A stretch of DNA of 64,000 nucleotides, taken from Blumeriella jaapii. Taxonomy: Eukaryota; Ascomycota; Leotiomycetes; Helotiales; Drepanopezizaceae. The notes below the pieces were generated by a model, which was given only the letters and a program-made list of their open reading frames with translations, was not told the DNA's origin and searched no databases. The stretch's first letter is position 1; each line of letters opens with the position of its first letter. The translations under genes were made by a program, and so were the position numbers. The stretch is from contig VWND01000012.1 of assembly GCA_009599575.1 (NCBI GenBank), positions 558,001-622,000 on the forward strand. Reading direction: 5' to 3'. This document shows positions 22,311 to 32,815 of this stretch, one piece after another.

Positions 22311-24646
22311 TCACCGACGAGCAACTACTTCACATCGACCCCTCTTGCCATCTCCTCCGTCTTCTCCTGCCCCCTCCACGACCTCCGCATCCTCACTCGA
22401 CCTCTTCCGGTTGTTCTTCCGCCCAGCCTCGTCCCTCCTGAAGAGCTCAACCTGCTTCCCCAGCCCATCGATCTGTCTCAGCAGCCTGCGCCTGTTTTCC
22501 TCGTGCGACCTCTTCATCTGCGTGATGCGGCGCCGCGTCTGGCAGTCCTTGCCTTCCATCATCATCTTCTGCGCCGTGAAATCGTGTTCCCACCGCTGCT
22601 CGCGATCGTCGCGGAGCTTCTGCACCTGCTCCACCTCACAGCGGCGGCGCTCCTCCGCGGCGGCGTGTTGCCGCGTGAGCTCTGCGATTGCGCTCTCTTT
22701 CGCGTGCGCGAGGGCTTGGTATGCTATCTCCAGCTGGGCGTGTTGCGCTTCGAGCGCGTGGAATGCCGTCCGTAGCTGGACATGCTTGGCCTCGCCATCG
22801 TCCGCATGTGGTGTGTCGTGCGCACTGTGGTCGCCCGCAGCTTTCGGGGCGGGATGCGATCTCTTGAGCTCTGCGATTTCGCGTTTCAGCGTGGCGATCT
22901 CCAGCTGGTCCTCTGTCTGCCGAGCCTCCGCCTCGGCGTGTCGCTTTCCGGCGTCCAGCATCGCCGACCGATGCTGAGCCTCGCTGGCTTCGAGGCTCCT
23001 GCTCAGAGCGGCGATGTCGGCCGAAGATCGGCGCTGAGCACTAGCCAGAGCTTGCGACAACTCTTGGACCGTGGCCTGGCTTTCTTCCAGCCCTTTCTTC
23101 AGCACGGCCTGCTCGAGCTGGCTCGTGAGGAGCAGCTGGTTCCGCTCCTCCGTGTCCCGCGAATCTCCCTTCTCGCCGTGATCGTGTGCCTGATCTGGAT
23201 CCGGCTTCGGCTCTGTCTTGATGCCGCTCCTCAGACTGGCAATCTCTCTCTGCAGTCTTGCTAGTTGCGACTCAAAGGTTTGCTCTAGCTCAGTGACGGC
23301 CGTGCTGTGCTCGTGAGTACGCCGATTCGACTCTTCGACCAGTTTGTTGAGTCGCTCGTCGGATTTCCTCTCGATCTCGGCGATCCTGCTATCCCTTCCT
23401 TGAGCTAATGATGCCCCCGTGCTGAGTGGTGGAAAGGCGGCCCGCGATAAGTTCTTCTCGACCTCGAGAGCGCGGCATGTACGCCTCGCCTCCTTGAGTT
23501 CCGTGGCGTGTTGGGCTTCCAGGTCCTGCACGATCTTTTTCCACCTCTGGACGGATTTGGCCTCCGAGGTCGCCGCCGCGGCGTGGTACAGGTCTTCGTA
23601 CCGCTTCTGCTGCGAGCGCCGCAGCTCCCGGTTCTGGGCGTCTGCGTGCTCCTTCAGCTGCTGGGTCACGGACTGCAGCGTGAGCTCACTCTGCCGCTTC
23701 CAGTCCGCCGTCGCGGCGGCATGCTTCACAAACTGCACGCCCACGAGATCGGCGACCATCTCGGCGGGCAGGGCCGTCAGTGGGACGCCCTTCCCGATGG
23801 AGTACAGCTGAAAGTAGGACTCTGCCGCGTAGATGCGGAACGGGTTGTTCGCGCTCGTGTTCTGGTAGATGCTAGCATAATCGGGCATGGCCGAGCCGTC
23901 CTGATAATACACCTGGTTCGCGATCATGGCCAGCAGCTGGTTGACCAGCTGCCACAGCTCCAGCACGTCGGCCAGGAAGATGATTCGGCCGAGCGTGTAG
24001 AGGTTCGGCCAGTTGCCGGTCTGGTTGTGGACTTGACCGGTGCGCAGCCAGCGGACGACCATGTCAAACTGGACCGGGTCGGCCACGAGGTGCACGACGA
24101 GAAGATCGAGACCCGACGAGAGGCTCTCCAGTCGTTTTTGGAAGAAAGGCGAGGGTACGAGGGTGCTCTTGGGGATCGTGCGCATCGTCACGCAGCTGGG
24201 GTTGGTTGGATTGTGAACATGAACCTGAACTTGAACGCAAGGCTCGGACGCAATCCTGCTTCTCGTTAGAAAGCAACACATGCAATTGCAACGTACGTGG
24301 ATGTAGGCGTACTGGGTAGGGCTTCGTGCTGCCGAGCTCCTGTTTGGGCTATTTTGATGTGAGCCTATACTCGCAAGTCAGCAGATGATTCACAACCCGT
24401 CGCTGGAGGATGTCTCTTACCATTGTTTGGTCTAGGGCTGATATTGCTACTGGCAGCCGCCATTGGAGGAGCGGGCGACATCGACCTTGAAGTTGAAGTT
24501 ACGGGATTGTTGACGAACAGGTATGCAGACGTTGAGGGGGAAGCAAACATGGCTGAGAAAGGAAACGCCCCGGGCTGCCGCTTTTGTAAGGGAGCGACCG
24601 AATTAGGCTGCACTAGGAAGCTCAGACCACTTCTGAGTGAGTACAT
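22311..24646 (-). CDS. BTB-like domain plus long coiled-coil protein
   Basis: Two exons, 24646-24421 and 24364-22311, joined across a 56-nt intron (GTAAGA donor, gctgac branch, TAG acceptor) in matching phase, give 759 aa. Residues 1-75 are Ser/Pro/Ala-rich. A BTB-type fold follows at about 105-200, with KSTLVPSPFFQKRLESL, LLVVHLVADPVQFDMVVRWL, then the hydrophobic LYTLGRIIFLADVLELWQLV. From ~270 to 700 the protein is mostly heptad-rich coiled coil (many LE, QAL and AELTR blocks), with an acidic break TEPKPDPDQAHDHGEKGD. It ends in a basic tail (RKNNRKRSSED, KRGRCEVVARR) that could be a nuclear signal. The BTB plus coiled-coil layout suggests a scaffold or chromatin protein, but this is inference. 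Starting at 24281 instead would lose the N-terminus; the intron join is better supported. Confidence 0.82.
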
Positions 24647-25059
24647 ATGTCAGGAACCGAGATCACGTGTGCCGTCAGGTGACACTCAGGGCCACTGAAC
24701 CCCTGAATGGTATTCACTATATTGGACCCCGGAGGGATGATGCTGGAGAAACATTCTAAAAGGGTTTCGCCTCGCTTTCCAAGAAGGCTCATCACGAGGG
24801 TTCCACTTCACATCATGTCCTTAAAGAGACCTTCTACGAGAGACGTCGAAGGTAAAGATCAGTGTGGCTGTCAATTCAACTCTACCTGAGCTCTATCGTT
24901 TGAGCTAGTGTTTCCCTGCCTCTCACATCCTGACAATATATCGTGGTCGCCCCTATATAGCGTCCAATTCATTTCCTTTTCACTTTCTTTCTGCTTTGTA
25001 ACAATTAGCTGACCACCTATCTGGGTATTGCCATCATCTTCGGATACCGAAATTCCACG

Positions 25060-25245
25060 TATCAATCCGGCATGTTAACAAAGGAAGGAAGCGTTGTACA
25101 TTCCACGTTTGCATGCGGCAAGTAAACAAAGGAAGGAAGCGTTGTACATTCCACGTTTGCATCCGGCATATAAACAAAGGGAAAACGCGTTTAACATTCC
25201 ACGTTTGCATCCGGCATGTAAACAAATAAAAGGGAAGCACTTTGG
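25060..25245. repeat. ~50-bp tandem repeat, four copies
   Basis: Each copy carries cattccacgtttgcatccgg followed by catgtaaacaaaggaaggaa and then gcgttgta. Copies differ by a few substitutions and indels. Frames through it on both strands are periodic peptides, not genes. Confidence 0.88.
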
Positions 25246-25461
25246 CACACATTTGTCTAAAAAATCGAATTATCGAAAATATTAGTAGTCTCTGGATGCA
25301 AGCTGAAATCCACCCTCGACGTTTGACAATCAGCTTATATACACACATATTGCGTTTTGATCAAATGCCGCTATTTACGACACAGCTGCGAGCAGCGATG
25401 CGCCAACATATACAGTACAGTACATACAGTACTGTGACGCATCGTGCTCCTGGATGAGTAT

Positions 25462-25660
25462 ATAGTATATAGTACATAGTACATAGTACATAGTACATAG
25501 TACATAGTACATAGTACATAGTACATAGTACATAGTACATAGTACATAGTACATAGTACATAGTACATAGTACATAGTACATAGTACATAGTACATAGTA
25601 CATAGTACATAGTACATAGTACATAGTAGTACATAGTACATAGTACATAGTACATAGCCC
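25462..25660. repeat. Heptanucleotide (TACATAG)n microsatellite, ~28 copies
   Basis: Near-perfect tacatag repeats with one break at 25626 (agtagtacatag). The minus strand is open in all three frames (YYVLCTM), an artefact of period 7. Confidence 0.96.
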
Positions 25661-26920
25661 ATAGCCCATATCGTCTATCGAAGCCAAACTCAGGGCTGCT
25701 GCTGCTGCTAGTATAGCCCTTGTTATCCGCTCCTCACGACACGCAAAGACGCGAACCACGAGACGGGACACGCTTCTTCGCAGCTTGCAGGCCAGATCTG
25801 CTGCGGCGAGTGGCAAGAACCTGCTGGAATTCCGTGTAAGATTGCAAAGCAGGGAGGAGATACGTGAAAAAGGAATTGTGTTGTTGTCGAGATTATACTA
25901 CTGTAATAGCGCAGCGCAGCGCAGCGGCATTGTTGATACCGATTCTTATGATGGATTTCGGAATTTATATATATATATATATATATACATATACAGCATA
26001 AGTCAGGCGATCCCCGGACGGATAAGACACAAGCGCTGGGGTGGACGATCCGGTGCAGTACTAAAGACTATTTAATATGAGAACTCTACAGCATTATACT
26101 GTACAGTACTGTGTATGTGTGGATGTGGATGTGGATGTGGATGTGGATAACCATGAAATTATGCATAACCGTAAAGAAATAAACGGAAGGATTTGAAAGC
26201 AACCATTTATTTGATTTTAAAAATAAAAAATGTAAGAAAAAATACAAGAAAAAAGCCACCACCCGTTTCAATATCAAAGACGTTAATGTTAAGACCCAAC
26301 ACACCAAAGGCGGAGGGGGGACAACCTCATATCACAACCACTTGCTCTAATCCGACAACGCATTCGCAACAACAACCAACAACAACCAACAACAGAACGC
26401 AACCGGACAACACCACTTTGAGCACAAATTCGCAAGAACGCCATGAAAAGCAGGGCAACAGAAAGTGGTATACAGCACATACAGTATACACTAGCCGCTA
26501 TGCGGTATTTTGGCGGCCGCACAAGACACCGAGCCGTCAACGAACGCACGCACCCAATATCGCTGTTCTCTCTCTCCGTCAGATACCAGGTACGTACGTA
26601 CGTACAGTTGATACCCAGTCGCGACACGACGGGGGATGCCGACTGGACTGCGAGGAAAAGGGATACGAGATGTAAAGCGGTGGTGTGAATAGCGAACCCG
26701 GGCGGGACTGCGGGAGGCAGATCTTCTCTGCTCCTCCGTTTCCTCGCTCGGGCCGATCTGATGCGGCCAATGGTGTACATGTTCGGAGTAGGGTACATAT
26801 AACGAGGTAGACAGAGCGGACGAGGTAGGCCTGGCATCGCTGCCGAGCGATGTCACCCTTCAGCGGCGCCTCGACGCACATCCATCCTACTGAATCCTGC
26901 CGATGACACACGAGACCTCT

Positions 26921-27971
26921 CTACCTCCGCTTCTCCTTAACCCAGTCCCCGACATGGGCCAGAATAATGCTCGCCGCCGCCTCCGGGCTGTGCTGCCGCC
27001 CAATGGCCTCCACAAAGTCGCCCTCGGGATCCATCAGGTAGAAGTAGATGCTGTGGTCGACCAGGTAGTCCTCGCCCTTCTTGACGCCGCTGGGCGTGCT
27101 GAAGTACACGCGGTACTTCTTGCATACGTCCTTGATCTGCTCCCAGGTGCCGGTGAGGCCGACGAGAGCGGGGTGGAATTCGGCGAGGTAGGTGGCGAGG
27201 ACGGCGGGCGTGTCGCGCGCCGGGTCGCACGTTATGAAGATGGGGAGTAGCGGGGGGAGGCCGGAGGAGCTTTTCGAGGAGGAGGAGGAGGAGGAGAGGA
27301 GCGGAGAGGCATTGACGAGATCGATCATCCGCGCCATCTTGTCGAGTTCTTCGGGGCAGATGTCTGGGCAGTGAGAAAAGCCGAAGTAGACCTGTGGAGC
27401 ATCGCATTAGCACACGATTCCTTGAGCCCTTCCCCCCTCACATCAAGACCTGCTCTCCGTCTCCGGCCCTCTTGCCCCCAGCTTCCTAACGACTCGCCCT
27501 CCCTCGAACTGTTCCGAGAGAAAAAGAAGCGCCTACCAAACTATACCCCCCCTTCATCCTCTCACTGCTCCACGGCTCCCCCTTCTGATCAATCAGATCG
27601 AAATCGCCGCCCACCTTCGGCTTCCCCACGCCCTTCGCAGCCTCTGCCACCCTCTTCCTCTCCATGCGCTCTTTCTCATAGCGAAAGTAGAAGATCAGTC
27701 CCGCCCCCGACCCGAGGAACAGCACGCCCGCGAGCGTCGAGAACGGGCCGGAGCTGTGGCGCGATCTGGCTTCCTGGACGGTCTTGTACGTGCGGCATTG
27801 GAGCCTGGGGAGAGGGGCCTGGTGAGTTCGGGGGAACGCAACACGCGTCGATGTGGTGCTGCTGAATCTGGTGGCGCGGAGGCATCGTTGCGCAGGTGCG
27901 GTATAATGGCGGCCCAAGCTGCGCGCGAAGCTGGAGAGCAGCGTGCGGCTTGGGATTAAAGGTTTCGACAT
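26921..27971 (-). CDS. SCO1: SCO1/SCO2-type mitochondrial copper chaperone for cytochrome c oxidase
   Basis: Inner-membrane protein that delivers copper to the CuA site of Cox2. Exons 27971-27537 and 27391-26921 join in phase 0 across a 145-nt intron and give 301 aa, the usual length. The N-terminus is Arg/Ser-rich without acids (mitochondrial presequence). A membrane anchor FSTLAGVLFLGSGAGLIFYF lies near 76-95, followed by a charged RYEKERMERKR stretch. The thioredoxin-like domain opens with GGDFDLIDQKGEPWSSE and carries the copper ligands: CPDIC (Cys153 and Cys157) and the His in YLVDHSIYFYLMDPEG. FITCDPARDTP and GLTGTWEQIKDVCKKYRVY are also standard. A Ser-only loop of about a dozen residues between PLL and GLPPLLP is an insertion relative to most homologues. 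Confidence 0.96.
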
Positions 27972-28688
27972 CGCGTCGGTACAGTGGTAGGTAGAGCGTC
28001 GAGGGTTGCTGTCAATTGCCAGAGTTTGCGTGCTTGTGGTTGAGAGAAAGTGAATGGAGGATCGCCGGTCAAGAATTTGGGGAGCTCTGTCCCGCCGCTT
28101 TAGTGCACACGACGATCATGCAAAAGCGGCGCTTCGACCCAGGCGGAAAGAAAACAAACATCACTCAACACAGGTCGTCAAACGAGACAGAGAGGAATTC
28201 CAAAAAGCCGCTCTATTAGGTACGGGTCCTTGGAGATATCTATGGCACAACCCAGACGTACATGCAAGCACTCAGAAGGCCTTCGGTCCTCAATCCTACA
28301 CTCCTCGCGCCTCTCAAACTATTTTCACACATCCCAGCCCCGGCACCCGACTTCAACTCTGCTCCGTCCAGAAGTCGCAGTAAAAGTCGAGAGAGAAAAC
28401 AAATCGCGCATGCCACCCGGTGCGTTGCCGGGAGCAAGATTAATAAAAAGAAAAGTAGCAGAAGAGCCCAACATCGGGGCGAACACGTACAGATGTACAT
28501 ACATACGGACAAGCCAAACGCCGCAGACGCCAAACCATGTCCCTTGACTTCTTCGCTCTGTAGATGCCCAATTCTCACCCATATGTCTCCCATGCCAAGT
28601 CGATACACCATGACTCCTGGAATGCGCTCCGGTCCAGACTCGATCGAATCTGTGCGTGTCATCAAACACCATGTCTCCATAGAGAAGG
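27972..28688. other. Intergenic, no gene recognised
   Basis: Spans the 5' side of SCO1 and the 3' side of the next minus-strand gene. Several short frames overlap in all directions, none with recognisable features. Confidence 0.55.
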
Positions 28689-30761
28689 TCAATCGCGACG
28701 GCTGACTTGGCTAGCAGACGTCCGGCTACGCTCGTCTTCCTCCAGCACGTCGCTCAGGCGGGTGGGGTGGTGGTGTCGCGGAACACTGGCCCACTCTGGC
28801 GCATTGCCATACCCAGCACCGTCGTAGTCTGGCTCTTCGACCGTTGGGACGGCCGGGGGAATCGGTGGAGCAGAGGTCAAGGGCGCACCACGTCCGTAGT
28901 CGATCCCCTGGCCATAGCGCTGGATCAGATCGACAGCCTCGCGCTCGTTCTCGGCCGCCTGGTCGTACTCCTCATCGTCGTCCTCCGAGCCGGTTCCCTC
29001 GTAGCGAAGCTGGTGGCCACGGTCGTCCCGCACGTATCTCCCTTGGGAGTCCATCTCATAATCTGCCTCGGATTCTTCGTCCGCTTCAGAGGGCACGGAG
29101 GGTGCGGATGGTGGTTGCGGGTAGGTGGGATCAGGGTCGGCGGTGTCGCTCTGGTACTCCTGATAATAGGCCGAGGCGGCTGCCGGCTGGACCGCCGGTG
29201 CTGGAGACGTGGTGTGCGAATGGGTGAAGGCCGGATGAAGGGGGAGTGAGGCCTCGGGGTAGGCACTGGTCGCAGGAGTCGTGGCGATGGGGTCAAGCGG
29301 CTCCGATGGCTGGGCGCGTGAGGATTGTTGGTCATAAGCATCGCTGGGCTTGAGAGGGCCTTCGGACTCTTGAGCTGGGCTGGCAGCTCCCCCTCGAGCC
29401 GTGGAATCGTGGCGACTCGGCCCCCCGTGCATCATGGGAACGACTTGGACACCACCGAGGATGGTAGGCTGACCGTCTCTCAGGGAGGCCGTTCTCTCTC
29501 GCTCCTCTTGCTCACGGCGGCCCAGCTCCTCCCACGCACGTCGGGCCTCCTCCTTGGAGATCTGAAGCTCTCGCTTCAACTCGGCCAGCTGTTTATCGGC
29601 GTTGGATCGCTCCCGCTCCTTCGCCACGGCCGCCGCAATCGCCTCCGCTCGCTGGGCACTCTCTTGCTCGAGATTGGCCTGCAACATGGCCTGGATCTCT
29701 TGGGCACGCTCCTGCTCCGCTCGGGTCTCGAAGAACCAGCGCTGGAACTTCCGCTCCGACGAGGCACGCAGACGTTGCAGCTCCACCACGGCATGGAACA
29801 GGTTCGCGCCCGCCGCCGACAGATCCGTGACTTGGCGAGACAACTGCTGTGACAAGGGATCGCGATTGATCTCACTGCTGTTCTCCTCGAGCCGGCGCAC
29901 CCAGAAGGACGTGAGACCCTCCCAGTGGGCCGACAGGGTCTCCCATCTCTCAAAGGCGTGGGGAAAAGACGATCGCATGACGGCGGTCTGGGACGGCCCA
30001 GCAGAGGCCGCTTCTGCTGTCTGCGGCGGCTGCGTCGCTCGACCGGGCTGCGGACCGCCCGATCGGCGTTCTCGTTGCGAAGCGTCCGACACACGTTGGC
30101 CTGCTGCCGTGCCTCCAGAGCTTCTCGGCTGGGCTGTTGCGCCGCAGGCCCGGGGCGCGACGGCAGCCGCGCCGGCCGCCGCCGCCGCCCGTCTCTCCGC
30201 CGCTCGCCGGATGTCCCGCTCGACCAGCAGCTCCTGCTCCTCGGCCGCCCGGGCGCGTTCCGTCGCCTCCTTCCGCTCCATCTCGGCGGCCCTCTTCCGT
30301 GCTCTCGCGGTGCGCTCCCGCATGATGTCTCTCGGCCCTTTGATGCTGGGCGAGCCGCTCGTGCCGGGCGGGGGGTGGGCGCGTCCAGGTCCGGGTCTGT
30401 CATGGGCCGGCGCGGCACCTCCGGCAAAGAGATCCGACATGGACGCGTTCTCCTCGACCAGGTCGGGTGTGAAGGCGTTGGGGTGTCGAAGCGCTTCTTC
30501 GAGGGTGTAGAGGATGGCGCTCGCGGTGTTGCGCGAGAGGCGGAGCGCGCGAGACGAGGCGTGTCCAGCTTCGGGCGAGCGTGCGCCGTGTCGCGAGCTT
30601 GCTACGGAAGTCGAGCTTGCAAGTTCGTCGTCGAGGAAATCATGGGACAGGCCGCTTCGTGGGCGCTGAGCGATACGGACTCGCGGCGGCGGGGGACTGA
30701 TTCCTACCGAGGCCGCTTCAATGTGAGTGTGTGGGAGAGGGCGCGGATGGCGATGCTGGCG
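28689..30761 (-). CDS. Conserved ascomycete coiled-coil protein, function unknown (5' exon unresolved)
   Basis: From a clean acceptor (polypyrimidine then CCCCAG) at 30762 the frame is open for 690 residues to the stop. Early sequence PPPPRVRIAQRPRSGLSHDF, LDDELASSTSVASSRHG, and SAILYTLEEALRHPNAFTPD then LVEENASMSDLFAGG has the look of a conserved fungal N-terminal region. IMRERTARARKRAAEMERK starts a basic helical stretch. FERWETLSAHWEGLTSFWV and the following ~150 residues are amphipathic coiled coil (LQRLRASSERKFQRWFFETR, LKRELQISKEEARRAWEELG). The last 250 residues are acidic and Pro/Ser-rich. The frame continues open to 31331, but there is no in-frame ATG between there and MSDLFAGG, so a short upstream exon must supply the start. 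I cannot place it confidently. Confidence 0.78.
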   Translation of the reverse strand, partial: RQHRHPRPLPHTHIEAASVGISPPPPRVRIAQRPRSGLSHDFLDDELASSTSVASSRHGARSPEAGHASSRALRLSRNTASAILYTLEEALRHPNAFTPDLVEENASMSDLFAGGAAPAHDRPGPGRAHPPPGTSGSPSIKGPRDIMRERTARARKRAAEMERKEATERARAAEEQELLVERDIRRAAERRAAAAAGAAAVAPRACGATAQPRSSGGTAAGQRVSDASQRERRSGGPQPGRATQPPQTAEAASAGPSQTAVMRSSFPHAFERWETLSAHWEGLTSFWVRRLEENSSEINRDPLSQQLSRQVTDLSAAGANLFHAVVELQRLRASSERKFQRWFFETRAEQERAQEIQAMLQANLEQESAQRAEAIAAAVAKERERSNADKQLAELKRELQISKEEARRAWEELGRREQEERERTASLRDGQPTILGGVQVVPMMHGGPSRHDSTARGGAASPAQESEGPLKPSDAYDQQSSRAQPSEPLDPIATTPATSAYPEASLPLHPAFTHSHTTSPAPAVQPAAASAYYQEYQSDTADPDPTYPQPPSAPSVPSEADEESEADYEMDSQGRYVRDDRGHQLRYEGTGSEDDDEEYDQAAENEREAVDLIQRYGQGIDYGRGAPLTSAPPIPPAVPTVEEPDYDGAGYGNAPEWASVPRHHHPTRLSDVLEEDERSRTSASQVSRRD

Positions 30762-32339
30762 CTGGGGCAGAGGCAGAGGCAGAGGCAGCAGTGAAGCCGC
30801 GGTTGCTCGTTCGTGACGGTCGTGACGGTCGTGAGGTCGTGGAGGGGGCGCGGAGGTCGTCACCGCTGCTGCTGGCCGGGGGACGGTCGAGGCCGACAGG
30901 GTGAGATGGATGTTTTCACCCTCGAGAGCGCGTCGGCGAGACTGCAATTGGACGTGAGGATCGCGAGGCGGGAGCGTGGTGTTGTTGGTGGTGGAGGTGG
31001 AGGAGCTGGAGGAGGAGGAGGAGCTGGAGCTGGAGCTGGAGCTGCAACTGGAACTGGACTCGGTCGGCGGAGGAGGTTGGTGTCGGAATGTCGAGATTGC
31101 GCGTTGGCAAAGTGGAATTGTGTGTTGTACAGTAAAAACAGAAAAGCGAGAAAGAGCGCAAGCAAGCAAGCAGAGATAGAAATGTCGGGGCTGGTGAGGG
31201 TGAAAATAAGATGGCGAGGCGAGGCGCGCGCTGGCTTGTGGGAGAGAGAGAATACGCGACGGCGCCTCACGAGCGAGCACAGCAACGCAACGCCAAATCC
31301 ACCACAACCACAATGGGCCAATCCACCCCAACTCGTGCGCTGCAATTGATGTCTTCTGTTCGCCCGCGACGGCGCTGCAATCGCGAGGAAGCAGAGAATT
31401 GGCGATTGTGTGCAGAGGCGCCTTCGAGGGTTTGCGATGCGATGCAATGCGATGCGATGCGATGCGACGCGCCGACCGAGTCTCCTCTCACTCTCCGTCT
31501 CTTTCTACCTTGCTATCTCTCTCTCTTTCTTTCTCTCTCCCTCCCTCTCTCTCTCTCTCTCTCCCTCTCTCTCTCCTACAGACTCGAGCCACCACCGCGA
31601 TCCGCTCCCAGCCCGACGGCGTCGCGCATGCAACGATGCGCCCGGGCGCTGAGCAGCAGCGACAGCGACGAGTCTCGAGAACGCAGAGGCAATGGAGCGG
31701 CGCAGGAAGAGGGCATGCTCGGAGGCTGACCACGGACGACGGACGGCAGAGGCGTTTACTCGCGCATGGGGGGGGGTTGGTGGTGATGATGAGAAGGATG
31801 ATGGTGACGAGGTGGATCTCGGAGACGAGGCCAGATGAGACGGAGACGAAGTTGGAGATATACAGCTCGAGGAGAGTAGGAGAGTAGGGCGAGTACGGAC
31901 AGACAGACAGACAGTCAGACAGTCAGACAGCAGTCAGACAACAGTCGGTCAGTCAATCACTCAGTCAGTCAGTCAGTCAGTCAGGTACGTGGTACTGTCG
32001 CTTTCTTACCTTTTCACTTTACCTCTTCAGACTTCTAACTTTACCTGGGACGTGGTCGGTGGTAGCTGCGCCCGTCATTCGTTCTCGTTCTCGGCAGCTG
32101 TGCGACGAGGTATCTGTACACCAGGGACCAGGTGCGGCCCCAGATCAGTCCATCTGTCAGTTTGTCTGTCGGTGGTGCAAGGCACAAGGCACAAGGCACA
32201 AGGCATCTTCGAGCTCTTCGAGCTCTTCTACGTCTGCTATCACGTCTCTCACGCCTTGTGACACCACCTCGCCACGACCACCAACAAACATCCCCAGCTC
32301 ACGCTACACTGTCGTCCTCGCGGAGGGCCTTGACATCAG
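30762..32339. other. Upstream region of the coiled-coil gene; probable missing 5' exon
   Basis: Contains (G/A)GGAGCTGGAGCTGG repeats at 31000-31050, gatgcgatgcgatgc near 31445, a ctctctctctc tract at 31525-31575 and gacagacagacagtcagaca repeats at 31898-31984. An ATG on the minus strand at 31716 opens a 47-codon frame, but its possible donors do not match the phase needed at 30761. Confidence 0.45.
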
Positions 32340-32815
32340 CAGAGGCTGGCTGGGTGGCTATGTACAGTACTGTACTGTAGGAGCTAGCTACGGTATTTGG
32401 TACTGTAGCTGCCTATGATACTGTACGTACAGTACGTACTGTAGCTATGTACTATGTATTCCTACAACACATTCAGTATGTTTGTAGCTACAGTACATAT
32501 TACTTTAGCTGCCTACGGTGTACAGTACTTTAGCTAGCCAAAGTATTATGGCTACAGTACATAGTACCTGAGCTAGCTATATTATAGTACATAGTACAGT
32601 ACTGTACCTTGCTGCCGATAGTACATACAGTACTTCCTGTAGCTATGTCATATTACTACAGTATATAATGCTTTAGCTGCCTCTAATACAAAATACTTCA
32701 GCTAGCTACAGTACATAGTACTTTGCTGCCGATAGTACATACACGCAGTACGTTCTGTAGCTATGTACATACTATACCTACTACAGTACATACAGTCCAT
32801 CCAGTCTGTACGTAG
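32340..32815. repeat. Degenerate array of TACAGTAC/AGCTAGCTA palindromes
   Basis: Repeating blocks such as gctacagtacatagtactt, tagctgcc and gatagtacatacagtac recur about every 55-70 bp. Many are self-complementary (gtacagtactgtac). No gene. Confidence 0.8.

Larger units (their letters stand above)
24647..26920. other. Intergenic with several tandem repeats
   Basis: No gene recognised. Includes four ~50-bp repeats (25060-25245), a heptanucleotide array (25462-25660), (TA)n at 25966-25988, and gtggatgtggat at 26115-26150. A TCACGTG site lies at 24663-24669 just upstream of the minus-strand BTB gene. Confidence 0.65.

Noticed and set aside
31021..31331. N-terminal extension of the coiled-coil protein
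   Set aside because: It begins at TTG, not ATG, and encodes translated low-complexity DNA (poly-Ser, His/Arg runs).
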